The position numbers and the translations under genes are program-made. Below the pieces are notes generated by a model. It was not told the DNA's origin and did no database searches. It worked only from the letters and a program-made list of their open reading frames with translations. 64,000 nucleotides of DNA from Paractinoplanes deccanensis. GTDB lineage: Bacteria > Actinomycetota > Actinomycetes > Mycobacteriales > Micromonosporaceae. The stretch lies in contig NZ_BOMI01000028.1 of NCBI RefSeq assembly GCF_016862115.1, positions 1 to 64,000 of the forward strand, written 5' to 3'. Below, in pieces: positions 53,721 to 63,900 of this stretch. Each line of letters starts with the position of its first letter. Positions within the stretch are counted from its first letter, which is position 1.

Positions 53721-54050
53721 ATGGCGACGCTGACCCACGGCCAGGCCCTGTCCCGCTTCGGCCACGCCCTGTCGGACCCCACCCGGGCCCGGCTGCTGCT
53801 GGCGCTGCGCGAGGCGCCCGGCTACCCGGCCGACCTGGCCGAGCTGCTCGGCGTCACCCGCCAGAACCTGTCCAACCACCTCGCCTGCCTGCGCGGCTGC
53901 GGGCTGGTGGCCGCGGTCCCCGAGGGGCGCCGATCCCGGTACGAGCTGGCCTCCCCCGCGATCGGCCACGCCCTCGGGGACCTGCTCGGGCTGGTGCTCG
54001 CCGTCGACCCGGCCGTCTGCCCGGACGCCGCCGAGCGGGGCTGCTGCTGA
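53721..54050 (+). CDS. ArsR-family metal-sensing repressor
   Basis: 109 residues. The HTH is SRFGHALSDPTRARLLLALR, then AELLGVTRQNLSNHLACLRG. The tail VCPDAAERGCC carries cysteines that, with Cys in the recognition helix region (LACLRGCG), could form a CmtR/cadmium-type site. It ends in TGATG overlap with the CDF gene, so sensor and transporter are one unit. Confidence 0.9.
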   Translation: MATLTHGQALSRFGHALSDPTRARLLLALREAPGYPADLAELLGVTRQNLSNHLACLRGCGLVAAVPEGRRSRYELASPAIGHALGDLLGLVLAVDPAVCPDAAERGCC

Positions 54051-54916
54051 TGGCGCTCCCGCTGAACACGCCGAGCCGGCGGGCCGCGCTCACCAAGCGG
54101 GTCCGCCTGCTGGTCGCGGCGACCATCACCTACAACATCGCCGAGGCGGCCGTGGCCCTCACCGCGGGGGCGGCGGCCGGCTCCACGGCGCTGATCGGCT
54201 TCGGGCTCGACTCGGTCATCGAGGTCTCGTCGGCGGCGGCCGTGGCCTGGCAGTTCAGCGGCCGCGACCCGGCCGCCCGCGAGAAGCGGGCGCTGCGCGT
54301 CATCGCGGTCTCGTTCTTCGCGCTGGCCGCCTACGTCACGGCGGAGTCGGTGCGCGCGCTGGTCACCGGCACCGAGGCGGGCCACTCCACACCGGGTCTC
54401 GTGCTGGCCGCGGTGTCGCTGGCCGTCATGCCCGGGCTGTCGTACGCCCAGCGCCGCGCCGGCCGCGAACTCGGCTCGCGCACCGCGGTGGCCGACTCGA
54501 AGCAGACGCTGCTGTGCACGTACCTCTCGGGGGTGCTGCTCCTCGGCCTGGCCCTGAACGCGCTGCTCGGCTGGGGCTGGGCCGATCCGGTGGCCGCCCT
54601 GGTCATCGCCGCCGTCGCCGTCAAGGAGGGCCGGGAGGCCTGGCGCGGGGACGGCTGCTGCTCACCGGCGGCGCCGGCGGGCTGCCGCGGCGAGGACCAC
54701 CACACCGGCGGCGGCCTCCACGACGTACGGGATCGGCTCGAGGGTCCAATGGATCACCGTGCGCCAGCCGGGAACCACACGTGCTGCGACGATGACCAGC
54801 GGCTCCAGCACCAGCAGCAGACCGGTGACCACAACGGCGGCCCGTGCCAGGGGAAAGCCGCGGCGCCGCACCCAGGCGCCGGCCGCGCCCATGACAGGGC
54901 CGCTGAGCAGCCCTGA
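54050..54916 (+). CDS. CDF-family-like cation transporter with C-terminal antisense extension
   Basis: 288 residues if the frame runs to its stop. The first 204 (to GDGCC) are the transporter: helices RVRLLVAATITYNIAEAAVA, GSTALIGFGLDSVIEVSSAA, then VADSKQTLLCTYLSGVLLLG and WADPVAALVIAAVAVKEGRE, with a paired cysteine end. Relatives stop there. Here an extra 84 residues, rich in His, Cys and Asp (EDHHTGGGLHD, NHTCCDDDQRLQHQQQ), overlap the opposite-strand gene by 255 bp. The Ser codon right after GDGCC lies across the opposite gene's stop codon. Controlled by the upstream ArsR. Substrate presumably a divalent cation. Confidence 0.82.
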   Translation: MALPLNTPSRRAALTKRVRLLVAATITYNIAEAAVALTAGAAAGSTALIGFGLDSVIEVSSAAAVAWQFSGRDPAAREKRALRVIAVSFFALAAYVTAESVRALVTGTEAGHSTPGLVLAAVSLAVMPGLSYAQRRAGRELGSRTAVADSKQTLLCTYLSGVLLLGLALNALLGWGWADPVAALVIAAVAVKEGREAWRGDGCCSPAAPAGCRGEDHHTGGGLHDVRDRLEGPMDHRAPAGNHTCCDDDQRLQHQQQTGDHNGGPCQGKAAAPHPGAGRAHDRAAEQP

Positions 54917-55222
54917 GAAGACCCACCGGCGGTTGAGCCGCAACACCTCGGAGAGATCATCGAGGGGGAACGAGACGACCAGGTAGAACCCGAGCAGGGC
55001 GGTCAGCGTCGCGGCGAGCCCGAGCACCGCCCCGCGCGGCAGGCTGCGCGCGAACAGACCCGGCACGAACCCGGCGAGCAGCCACGGCGTGCTGAGATTG
55101 CCGATCGTGTCGCGAACACCGCCCTGGTCGCCCTTGACGAGCGCCGCCAGCACCCCGAACGCCAGCGCCCCCGCGAGGGTCACCGCCACCCGCCGCACCC
55201 GGCCTCCCTCCGCTGTGATCAC
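54662..55222 (-). CDS. multi-pass membrane protein of unknown function
   Basis: 186 residues with about five helices (VAVTLAGALAFGVLAALVKG, LLAGFVPGLFARSLPRGAVL, GLAATLTALLGFYLVVSFPL, VVVTGLLLVLEPLVIVAARV, VVEAAAGVVVLAAAARRRRR). It resembles DUF6518-type membrane proteins in layout only. The frame is open and codon-biased. Its 3' third overlaps the CDF gene extension on the other strand. Confidence 0.68.
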   Translation of the reverse strand: MITAEGGRVRRVAVTLAGALAFGVLAALVKGDQGGVRDTIGNLSTPWLLAGFVPGLFARSLPRGAVLGLAATLTALLGFYLVVSFPLDDLSEVLRLNRRWVFSGLLSGPVMGAAGAWVRRRGFPLARAAVVVTGLLLVLEPLVIVAARVVPGWRTVIHWTLEPIPYVVEAAAGVVVLAAAARRRRR

Positions 55223-55332
55223 GACGCTCCATGATCACGGACCCGGTCAACGGCAGGCAACGCCGCGCGCACCGGCGAGGACTACGCCACATCGCAGCCG
55301 CGCGCCGCACAACCCGGCGGCGCCTGGCGATG

Positions 55333-58026
55333 TCACGCTGAGCCCGCTCGGCCGGTCTGGGCGTCCAGGGCCGGGGCGAGGCCGGCGCGTTCCGTGACAC
55401 CGAGTTTGCGGAAGGCCCGCGTCAGGTGGTCGGCCACCGCTTGCGGTGCGATGTAGACGCGGTCGGCTATCTCTCGGTTCGTCAGGTTTGCGGCGGCCAG
55501 CCGCGCCACCTGTAGCTCCTGGGGTGTGAGGCGGTGACCCCCATCGGGATGGGGGTGGGCTACGCCGATCTTCGTCTCGGCGATTGCTGCCCAGCGGGTG
55601 GCGCCGGCGGCATGGAGCAGAGTGGCGGCCTCGGTCAGCTGGTGGTGGGCCTCGGCACGGGCGTGGGTGCGGTGGAGCCATTCGCCGTAGGCGAGGCGGG
55701 TGCGGCCCAGGTCGAGGGGGACACCGGCGCGCCGGCCGTGGTCGACGGCGGCCTCGAAGTGGGCGCGGGCGTCGGGGGTGAGCAGGGCCTTGGTGCGCTC
55801 GACGGTGTGGGCGAGGCGGTCGGGGAACGGAGGCTGTCCAGCCTGCGCCAGCCAGCGCCGGGCGGCTTCCGGCTTGTGGGCGCGGACGGCGGCCTCGACC
55901 AGGTCGGTGCCGGCCCACAGGTGGACGGGGCCGTTGACCGCGGTGGCCTCCAGGGCGGTGAGGGCGTCAGCAGGGCGGTCCTCGTTGAGGGCGAGCACGC
56001 CCTCGGCCCAGGCCGTCATCGCCTGGACGCGGGCGAAGGACTCCGCGCCGAGCAGCCGGCGGGCCTGGTCGAGAGCCGTCGCGGCGCCGGCGTTGTCGCC
56101 CTGTAGGGCGTGGGCCAGGGCCACGGTGGCCGCCGCGATGGCGCCGACCACCGGGAGGTCGAAGTCGAGGGACAGGCGCAGGGCCTGCCCGCTGTCGGCC
56201 AGGCCATCGGTGATCGCGCCGGCGGCCAGGCGCATCGTGCCGCGGCCGCAGAGGGTGACCGCCTCGTCGCTCAGGCGGCCGGACTCGTGGTGGAAGTCGA
56301 CGGCGGCGGTCCAGCAGCGCTCGGCCGTGGCGAAGTCCTGCGTGGTCTCGGCGGCGAAGGCCAGCACGTTGACGATCTCCGCCTGCTCGTCGAGGAGGCG
56401 GGCCAGCACGGCCGACAGCTCGGCATGCAGGGCGCTCAGGCCGTGACGCGGGTCGAGCAGGGCCAAGCCGATCTGGCGCAGCAGCTCGTCGCGTTCCGCC
56501 GCGGGTGCCAGTTCCAGGGCGGCGCGCACCTCCTCGCGGACGTCGTGCGGATCCTCCAGGATGTACGCCTTGGTAGCGGCCCAGAGCAGGATCTCCACCG
56601 GCCGGTCCGAGCCCGACTCGGCGAGCCACACCAGCTCGCGCGCGCCGCGGCCGGGCACGTTCGAGGTCATGCTCAACAGCCATTCGGTACGGGCGAGCGC
56701 ACGCACCACGGCGGGCGCCTCGGCCAGGGGCGCCGCCTCCCGCAGCAGCGCGGCCGACTCGGCGGTCAGGCCGGCGCGGCGAGCGGCCTCCGCGGCCTCG
56801 GCGAGCCGGTGCACGCGCCGGCCCGGCTCGGGTGACAGCTCGGCGGCGCGCCGGTAGGCGACCATCGCCTCGTGGTGGGCACCCTGGCGTTGCGCGGCCC
56901 GCGCGGCCTCGTCCAAGGCCACGGCAACGTCTTCGTCCCAGCCGTACGTGGCGGAAGCCCGGTGCCACGCCACCCGGGTGGGGTCGGCCGACACCCGCGC
57001 GAGCGCCCGGTGGGCCTGGGCGCGGGCCACCGAGGAGGACGCGCCCAGCACCGCCTCGCCGAGCAGCGGGTGGCGGAATGCGAGCCGGCCGTTCGTGACG
57101 CGCAGCAGGCCGGTGTGCTCGACCCGGTCGAGGTCGGCGCGGTCGAGGCCGAGCACGCCCATCGCTGCCACGAGCTCCTCCACGGTCGCGTCCTCGCCGG
57201 CCGCGGCCAGGCCCAGGACGCGCCGGGCGCCCTCGGGAAGCCGGGCCACCTCGGACAGGAAGGCCCGCTCCAGCCGCTCCGTCAGCGGCAGCCGGCCGGA
57301 GCCGCGCAGGTCGTGGTCGCGCAGCGCCGCGGGCAGCTCCCGCAGGGCGAGCGGGTTGCCGGCGCAGGCACCGAGAACCCGCTGCCGCGACCGCGGGCCG
57401 AGACCGGGGGCCACCCGGTCGAGCAGCTCCGCGGAATGCTCGGCGGAGAGCGGCGCCAGCGGCAGGACCTCGGGGAACGACCCACTCCAGTCGTCGGGGT
57501 ATCCGCCGGTGCGGGTCAGCGCCAGCAGGACGACCGGCGCCGGGCGCAGCCGGCGGGCGAGGAACGCGACCACCTCGGCGCTCGAACGGTCCAGCCAGTG
57601 CAGATCCTCGACGATCACCAGCAGCGGGCGGCCGGCGGCGCTCTCCTCGAGCAGGCTCAGGGTCGCCAGGCTGATCAGCATACGGTCGGCGGACGGGCCG
57701 TCCTCGGCCCCGAAGGCCACCAGGAGCGCGGAACGCTGCCGCGGCGGCAGCGAGGCGGCCCCGTCGAGGATCGGGTGCAGCATCTCGTGCAGAGCGCCGA
57801 AGCCGGCGGGCGCCGTGCCCTGAACTCCGCGGGCGGTGAGCACCCGGAAGCCGAGCCGGCGCGCATGGGCCTCGGTGACGCGCGCCAGCGCGGTCTTGCC
57901 GATGCCGGCATCGCCCTCGACCAGCAGGGCGGTGCCGCCGGACGGGGCCCGCTCGATGATCGTGGTGAGACGTGCCCTCTCGTCGGTGCGGTTCACGAGG
58001 CCGGACGGGGAGGGAGTCGCGATCAT
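55333..58026 (-). CDS. LuxR-family LAL-type ATPase regulator
   Basis: 897 residues. The AAA/STAND-like N-terminus has Walker A GDAGIGKTALARV (residues 38-50) and Walker B PLLVIVEDLHWLDRSS near residue 135. A TPR-like middle (about 380-820) is followed by a C-terminal GerE/LuxR HTH (LTPQELQVARLAAANLTNRE, then IADRVYIAPQAVADHLTRAF). LAL regulators (MalT-like) activate transcription on small-molecule or pathway cues. No obvious regulon is nearby. Confidence 0.93.
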   Translation of the reverse strand: MIATPSPSGLVNRTDERARLTTIIERAPSGGTALLVEGDAGIGKTALARVTEAHARRLGFRVLTARGVQGTAPAGFGALHEMLHPILDGAASLPPRQRSALLVAFGAEDGPSADRMLISLATLSLLEESAAGRPLLVIVEDLHWLDRSSAEVVAFLARRLRPAPVVLLALTRTGGYPDDWSGSFPEVLPLAPLSAEHSAELLDRVAPGLGPRSRQRVLGACAGNPLALRELPAALRDHDLRGSGRLPLTERLERAFLSEVARLPEGARRVLGLAAAGEDATVEELVAAMGVLGLDRADLDRVEHTGLLRVTNGRLAFRHPLLGEAVLGASSSVARAQAHRALARVSADPTRVAWHRASATYGWDEDVAVALDEAARAAQRQGAHHEAMVAYRRAAELSPEPGRRVHRLAEAAEAARRAGLTAESAALLREAAPLAEAPAVVRALARTEWLLSMTSNVPGRGARELVWLAESGSDRPVEILLWAATKAYILEDPHDVREEVRAALELAPAAERDELLRQIGLALLDPRHGLSALHAELSAVLARLLDEQAEIVNVLAFAAETTQDFATAERCWTAAVDFHHESGRLSDEAVTLCGRGTMRLAAGAITDGLADSGQALRLSLDFDLPVVGAIAAATVALAHALQGDNAGAATALDQARRLLGAESFARVQAMTAWAEGVLALNEDRPADALTALEATAVNGPVHLWAGTDLVEAAVRAHKPEAARRWLAQAGQPPFPDRLAHTVERTKALLTPDARAHFEAAVDHGRRAGVPLDLGRTRLAYGEWLHRTHARAEAHHQLTEAATLLHAAGATRWAAIAETKIGVAHPHPDGGHRLTPQELQVARLAAANLTNREIADRVYIAPQAVADHLTRAFRKLGVTERAGLAPALDAQTGRAGSA

Positions 58027-58157
58027 GATGTCAAGCTAGCGGGGTGCGGTGAAGCGCAACCCCGCGCCCCGCGCGAAAGGGGCGCTATGGCCGTGACCAG
58101 GCGCCTGGCTCGCCGCGGGACGCGGGGGCTGTGCGGAAAGGCGTATCGGAAAAGCCT

Positions 58158-59591
58158 TTAGCCGAGGGAATGCATGACGTGCTTGATGCGGGTGTAGTCC
58201 TCGAGGCCGTAGACCGACAGGTCCTTGCCGTGGCCGCTGTGCTTGAAGCCGCCGTGGGGCATCTCGGCGACCAGCGGGATGTGGCAGTTGACCCAGACGC
58301 AGCCGAAGTCGAGGCGCTGCGTCATGCGCATGGCGCGGCCGTGGTCGCGGGTCCAGACCGAAGAGGCCAGGCCGTACTCGACGCCGTTGGCCCAGCGGAC
58401 CGCCTCGTCCTCGTCGGTGAACCGCTGGACGGTGATGACCGGGCCGAAGACCTCGTCCTGGATGATCTCGTCGGTCTGGCGCAGGCCGGAGACGACGGTG
58501 GGCGAGTAGAAGTAGCCGCGGTCGCCGACCCGGGCGCCGCCGGCGTCGAGGCGGGCGTGGTCGGGCAGGCGGTCGACGAAGCCGGCGACCCGGTCGAACT
58601 GGCGTGAGTTGTTGAGCGGGCCGTAGAGCACGTCCTCGTCGTCGGCGGCGCCGGTCTTGGTGCCCTTCGCGGCCTCGGCCAGGGCGGCGACGAAGTCCTC
58701 GTGCACGCGCGGGCCGGCGAGCACCCGCGTGGCGGCCGTGCAGTCCTGGCCGGCGTTGAAGTAGCCGGCCTCGGCGATCGCGGCGGCGGCGGCCTCGACG
58801 TCGGCGTCGTCGAAGACCACGACCGGGGCCTTGCCCCCCAGCTCGAGGTGGGTGCGCTTGAGGTCGGCGGAGGCGGCGGAGGCGACCTCCATGCCGGCCC
58901 GGACCGACCCGGTGATCGACACCATCTGCGGGGTCTTGTGGGTGACCAGGTCGCGGCCGGTGTCCCGGTCGCCGACGACGACGTTGAACGCGCCCTCGGG
59001 CAGGAACTCGGCGGCGATCTCGGCGAGCATGACGGTGGTGACCGGCGTGGTGTCGGACGGCTTGAGCACGACCGTGTTGCCGGCGGCGAGCGCGGGGGCG
59101 ATCTTCCAGACGGCCATCATGAGCGGGTAGTTCCACGGCGTGACCTGCGCGCAGACGCCGATCGGCTCGCGGCGCACGTAGCTCTCGTAGCCGTTGAGGT
59201 ATTGCCCGGCGGACCGTCCCTCGAGCAGCCGGGCGGCGCCGGCGAAGAAGCGGATCTGGTCGACCGCCGGCGGCAGCTCCTCGCTGGCGGTGAGGCCCAG
59301 CGGCTTGCCCGTGTTCTGCGACTCGGCCCGGACCAGCTCGTCGGCCCGCCGCTCGACGGCGTCGGCGAACTTGAGCAGGGCCTGCTGGCGCTCGCTCGGC
59401 GTGGTGTTGCGCCACGTCTCGAACGCTTTGCTCGCCGCCTCCATCGCCCGGTCGACGTCCGGCTTGCCGGACACGGGAGCGGACGCGAACACCTCGCCGG
59501 TCGCCGGATCGATGAGGTCCTCGTATCGGCCCTCGGCGGGCGCGGCCGGGGCGCCACCGATGAAGTTGTGCAGCACGGTCTTGGCGGTCAC
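58158..59591 (-). CDS. aldehyde dehydrogenase (gamma-aminobutyraldehyde type)
   Basis: 477 residues from GTG 59591. [20 protein letters not shown], the NAD loop [17 protein letters not shown], the catalytic Glu in [20 protein letters not shown], the catalytic Cys in [20 protein letters not shown] and the late [12 protein letters not shown] are all present. The sequence [20 protein letters not shown] near the end resembles aminobutyraldehyde dehydrogenases, which convert 4-aminobutanal to GABA in putrescine breakdown. No polyamine genes adjoin. Confidence 0.9.
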   Translation of the reverse strand: MTAKTVLHNFIGGAPAAPAEGRYEDLIDPATGEVFASAPVSGKPDVDRAMEAASKAFETWRNTTPSERQQALLKFADAVERRADELVRAESQNTGKPLGLTASEELPPAVDQIRFFAGAARLLEGRSAGQYLNGYESYVRREPIGVCAQVTPWNYPLMMAVWKIAPALAAGNTVVLKPSDTTPVTTVMLAEIAAEFLPEGAFNVVVGDRDTGRDLVTHKTPQMVSITGSVRAGMEVASAASADLKRTHLELGGKAPVVVFDDADVEAAAAAIAEAGYFNAGQDCTAATRVLAGPRVHEDFVAALAEAAKGTKTGAADDEDVLYGPLNNSRQFDRVAGFVDRLPDHARLDAGGARVGDRGYFYSPTVVSGLRQTDEIIQDEVFGPVITVQRFTDEDEAVRWANGVEYGLASSVWTRDHGRAMRMTQRLDFGCVWVNCHIPLVAEMPHGGFKHSGHGKDLSVYGLEDYTRIKHVMHSLG

Positions 59592-59703
59592 ACGGTCTCC
59601 AGACGCAGGATCTCCACTGTTTGGCAGTCATCTTCCCACTGATTCCGTAGCTGACAAGAGGGTGCGGCGACTCGTTCCGTGCGCCGAGCACGATTCGGCG
59701 ACC

Positions 59704-59936
59704 ATGGCGGAGTTCGTGCACATCACCACGGCGCAGGCGGCCCGGGGCATCGAACGCTCGGGGATAGCGGCGCGCAGTCACGGGCACAACGGCGGGCGGG
59801 TGCCGGGGAACTGGCGTATCTGGCCGACCACCCGGACCCGCATGTGCGTGACACCCTGGAGAGTGTCCTGCGGATGTATCGCGGGGCGCAGGCCCGCCGG
59901 CTCCGGGCCGCCGTGGCGCAGGACGAGGAGGCTTAA
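59704..59936 (+). pseudogene. internally deleted hypothetical gene
   Basis: ATG 59704 begins MAEFVHITTAQAARGIERSG and continues IAARSHGHNGG, a conserved-looking start of an unknown actinobacterial protein. From about 59795 that frame loses sense. Another frame carries AGELAYLADHPDPHVRDTLE, then SVLRMYRGAQARRLRAAVAQ, and stops at 59936. The two pieces look like N- and C-terminal ends of one longer gene whose middle was deleted out of frame. This is inference. Confidence 0.5.
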
Positions 59937-59977
59937 GGCTCGATGCCGGCTCAGCAACCAACGGTACGGTCGTCGAG

Positions 59978-60550
59978 GTGACCTCTCTCCGCGACGTCGT
60001 CAACTTCCTGTTCGGAGCGCCGGGGCAGCCGGTGCGCGGACGAAGTACGGAGATGCTGGACGACGGCGTCGTCCAGGTCGAGTACGCCGGGGACGATCAC
60101 GTCTACCTGGTCACGGTCCGGCAGATTCCGCGGGTCGCACTGCCGCTCCAGGGTCCGGTCGAAGCCGGAGAGGTGTCCGGCGTTCCCGTTGAACTGGTCG
60201 GCGTCGCGGTGGCCAACCACGTCGAGGTCACTCTCGACGCCGCGCGGGGCGCTGCCCGTGATGCCGCGCTCAGCGCCTTCCGGCAGCTCTACCGGCGTTG
60301 GGAGCACGACAAGGGGCGCGGCGAACCGCCTTCGTGGCCGGCGGAAGAGATCGGCGCGATCCCCATGGCGATCTCCGACGACCTCGGCACCGTTTACCGG
60401 CGGCACTCCGGCCGGGCCGGGGGCCACGGTAGCGAGTTCGAGGCTCGGTGGAGCTACCTGCCGGTGCCGTCCGCACAGGCGAGCAGGCTGACGTTGCGGT
60501 TCGCGCCGCACGGCGGCGATCCCGTCGAGGTTGAGCTTCCGCTGCCGTGA
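59978..60550 (+). CDS. hypothetical protein
   Basis: 190 residues from GTG 59978. Good codon bias, no signal peptide or membrane helix. It is a mixed alpha/beta sequence (VVQVEYAGDDHVYLVTVRQI, VGVAVANHVEVTLDAARGAA, LRFAPHGGDPVEVELPLP), ending in beta-rich segments. No family is recognised. It is convergent with the next gene. Confidence 0.6.
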   Translation: MTSLRDVVNFLFGAPGQPVRGRSTEMLDDGVVQVEYAGDDHVYLVTVRQIPRVALPLQGPVEAGEVSGVPVELVGVAVANHVEVTLDAARGAARDAALSAFRQLYRRWEHDKGRGEPPSWPAEEIGAIPMAISDDLGTVYRRHSGRAGGHGSEFEARWSYLPVPSAQASRLTLRFAPHGGDPVEVELPLP

Positions 60551-60570
60551 GAGGGCGAGAGCGGCGTTGC

Positions 60571-60849
60571 TCAGCACCCCAGCATGCCGAGTTTTCTCTC
60601 CTTGTCCTGCTTGTCGTGGAACTCGTCCCAGCTCATCGCCTCTTCCTCGGCGCGCTCGCGGGCGCGGGCGTCTTTGAGCAGCTGGCGCGCCAGCCTGGTG
60701 GCCGTCGGGTGGGTGATCGGTGCTGCCGGGCCGGTCGCCATCGCCGTCAGGCCGCCGAGCGTCTGGGCGTGGATCTCGATCGCGCCGCGGATCACCAGCT
60801 CCTCGGTCTTGCTGGTCTTCTTGACGCCCCGGCCGTCCGCTTCGCTCAT
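60571..60849 (-). CDS. small hypothetical charged protein
   Basis: 92 residues from ATG 60849 (MSEADGRGVKKTSK). Soluble and helical, with a charged C-terminal half (ARARERAEEEAMSWDEFHDK) and a final Cys. No family is recognised. It lies 72 bp downstream of the stop of the large STAND-like gene on the same strand. Confidence 0.55.
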   Translation of the reverse strand: MSEADGRGVKKTSKTEELVIRGAIEIHAQTLGGLTAMATGPAAPITHPTATRLARQLLKDARARERAEEEAMSWDEFHDKQDKERKLGMLGC

Positions 60850-60920
60850 GTCGCCGCTCCTCGCTACGGGCTGTGGCGTCAATCTTGCCAACGGCGGCTG
60901 CCGGCAGGTGATCTCCACCG

Positions 60921-63900
60921 TCAGCTGCCGAAACCGGCATTCAGGTAGTAGTCGGCGACCACACGGGCGGCGCGGGGGTCGACGACCGCGAGGGCCCGCA
61001 GCGCGCCCTCGTGTCCGTCCAGGACCAGCGCGCGGGCCAGCAAGGCGCGGCCCAGGTCCGGCCGTTGCGCCTGGGCGAAGGCGGTGGCCGTGGTCGCGAG
61101 GGCGCCTGCCATGAACGACGGTGACCGCGCCGTCTCGGCGATCCGCTCGATCGAGCGGGCCACCTCGGCCGCCTGGCCGTGCCGGCCGGCGGCGACCAGG
61201 CCCCGGATGGCGATCGCGAGCACCGCGGTGCGGACCACCCGGTCCTCGATCCGTCCGGCGAGCTCGGCCACGGCCCGGGCGGCGAGGGCACTGCGGTCGG
61301 TGCGGCCGCAGCGGGCCCAGGCTTGGGCGAGCACACCCAGGAGGTCCGCGTACGCCTCCGCGTCGCCGGCGAACGCCGCCGGATCCCGCTCGGCGGCCTG
61401 CAGGCCGGGTTCCAGGTCGTACGCGAGCTCGACCACCCGCTCGGGCGGGAGGTGGCCGGCCAGGGCGGCGATCAGCTCGGCGGTGAGGGTCCGGCGGGCC
61501 GCTTCGTCGTCCACTGCCGCCAGTTCGCTCAGGACCTCGTTCAGCGCGTCGCCGGAGGAGGAGGGGCCGAGCAGCCCGAACAGCGCCCGCAGGCGCGGCA
61601 CGGCCTCATCGATCAGGTCGACGAGGTGCCGGGCACGCTCCGGCTCACCGGCCTCGGCCAGGACGCGGGCCATCTCGGTCAGCCGGGCGCGGCGCTCGTA
61701 CGGGTTGGCCAGCCCGGCCGCCCACTCGACGGCCTCGTCCAGCCGGCCGGCGGCCGCCAGCGCGCCGGGCACCTGGCCGAGCAGCGGGTGCAGCGTCTGC
61801 GTGCGGCCCAGCGCGGAGGCGGCCTCCACCATCGCGTCGGCCACCGCGGTCCCGGAAACCCTGGCCGTCATCCGGGTCCGGGCGATCAGGATCTCCAGCC
61901 GTACGGCGTCGTCCGTGGCCGCGGCCTCGCACCGGCGCATCCGCTCGTCGAGGGCGGCCGCCGGAGCGGGGTCCGGCAGCGCCACGGCGACGCGGGCCAG
62001 CTGGGTGAGCACGGGCGTGACGTCGGCCCGGCCGGCCATGGCGGTCACCAGCTCCCCGGCCTGCTCGTGCTGTCCGGCGCGGGCGAGCTCGTCGGCCAGC
62101 GTGGCCAGCAGCCGCAGCGCGGATAGCCCGGTGGCCGCGGAGCGCACGGTCGTCTCGGCGAGCGCCGCGACCCGCAGCGCCTCGTCGCCCTCGCCGGCCG
62201 CGTGCAGCGCCATGGCCAGCGCCGCGAGCGCGGCCGCCCGCCGGGACGGGTCGGCGATCTCCAGGACCGTCGATCGGGCCCGGTCGAAGCGGCCGGCCGC
62301 GGCCAGCATCTGGGCGATCCCGTCCCGGGCGAAGTCCCGGGCGGTGTCGTCGAGCACCCCGGCGACCACGTCGAGGGCGCGGTCGGCCTGGTCCATCCGG
62401 GCCAGCGCGAGCGCGAGGTGGGCCCGGGCGGTGTGCTTGCCCAGGAGCTCCGGCATCGCCTCGATCTCCCGTTCGGCCCGGGCGACGTGCCACTGCGCTC
62501 GTTCCGTGTCGCCGAGGGCCGCCCAGACCGGGGCGACGACGGCGAACCGCCACCACGAGTCCACGGCCGTCCACGGGGCCTGATGGTTCTCGGCCTCCTC
62601 GACCAGTGCCCGCGCCCAGGCGGGGTCCACGGTGCGGAACGCGTCCGCGGCGATCAGCCGCCCCTCGATCCGGGGTCCCGGCTGGTCGAGCTCGGCGAGC
62701 AGGGACTTCGTCCACGCCGCCCGGCCGGTCGCGGCGGCCAGCCGCACCGCGCCGACCAGCGCCCGGTCCGCGGCCGCCGTGCTCCCGTCCTCCCGGGCCG
62801 CCGCGAGCGCAAGCGCAGCAGCCTCCTCGGGCCCCAGAGCCAGGGCGGAAACGGAGTCGGGCGCGGAAGCCGAGCCGGGCGAACGGGCCGAGGCCGCAGC
62901 CGAGTCCGGCGAGGGAGCCGGCGCAGCGGCCGGATCGGGCGAAGGAGCCAGGGCGGCGGCCACGTTAGCGAGGAGCAGGTACAGGCCGGCTCGCGGCTCC
63001 GGGTGGGCGATCCGCTCGGCCTCCCCGGCCGCGGCCCGCAGCAGCCGGCCGGCGAGCTCCGGGTGGCCCAGCATCGCGGCGGCCTCGGCCGCCGCCGCCA
63101 GGGCCGGCCCGCGGGTCTCCCCGGCCGGTTCCTCGGCGGCGCTCTCCTCGGCCGCCGCGACCAGGTCCCGGGCCCGTTCCGGGTGCCGCTCCCCCAGGTG
63201 CACCGCCACCGAGGCGAGCACCCGCGCTCGCGGGCCGGCCTCGCGCACCGACCGGGCCATCGCCTCGGCCCGGTCCGGGTGGTCCAGCACCGCCCACATC
63301 ACCGGGAGCAGGTGCGGCATCGCCTTGATCCGGTCGTGCAGCACGCCCAGGTGCGCCGCGACCCGGGCCAGGCCCGGAAGGCACCGCGGGTCGGGGTCGA
63401 TCACCGCGACCGCGCCGGCTCGCAGCGACGCCTGCGCCACCGCGATCTCGGACAGGGCGGCGGCGTCGCCACCGAACACGTCACGCATCCGGTCGTGCCG
63501 GTCCAGGTCGGTGACGCACGCGACCAGCCGGTCGATCTCGCCGGCCGACTCGAGCATCGCCGGGTAGCCGGTCAGCAGGTAGCGCGGAGTGTCACCGGGC
63601 CAGCGCCGGGCCCGGAACCGGTCGGCCCACGCGCCGAGCCGGGCGCGGTAGCCGGCCATCCGCCGCTGCCCGAGCTGCCGGGTCACGGCGTCCTGGAGGT
63701 TCTGGTGGGCGAGCAGGTAGACGCGTTCGCCGCCGGGCCGGCCGACGATCACCCGGGCCGGCGCCTGGTCGAGCGTCTCGGCCATCTCGTACGGCGCCAG
63801 GCCCGTGAGGTCCTCCAGATCCGCCGTGGTCAGGCCACCGCGGGCGGCGGCGATCAGGCCGAGCAGGTCGCGCTGCCGGTCGCCCGCGTGCAGCAGCGAG

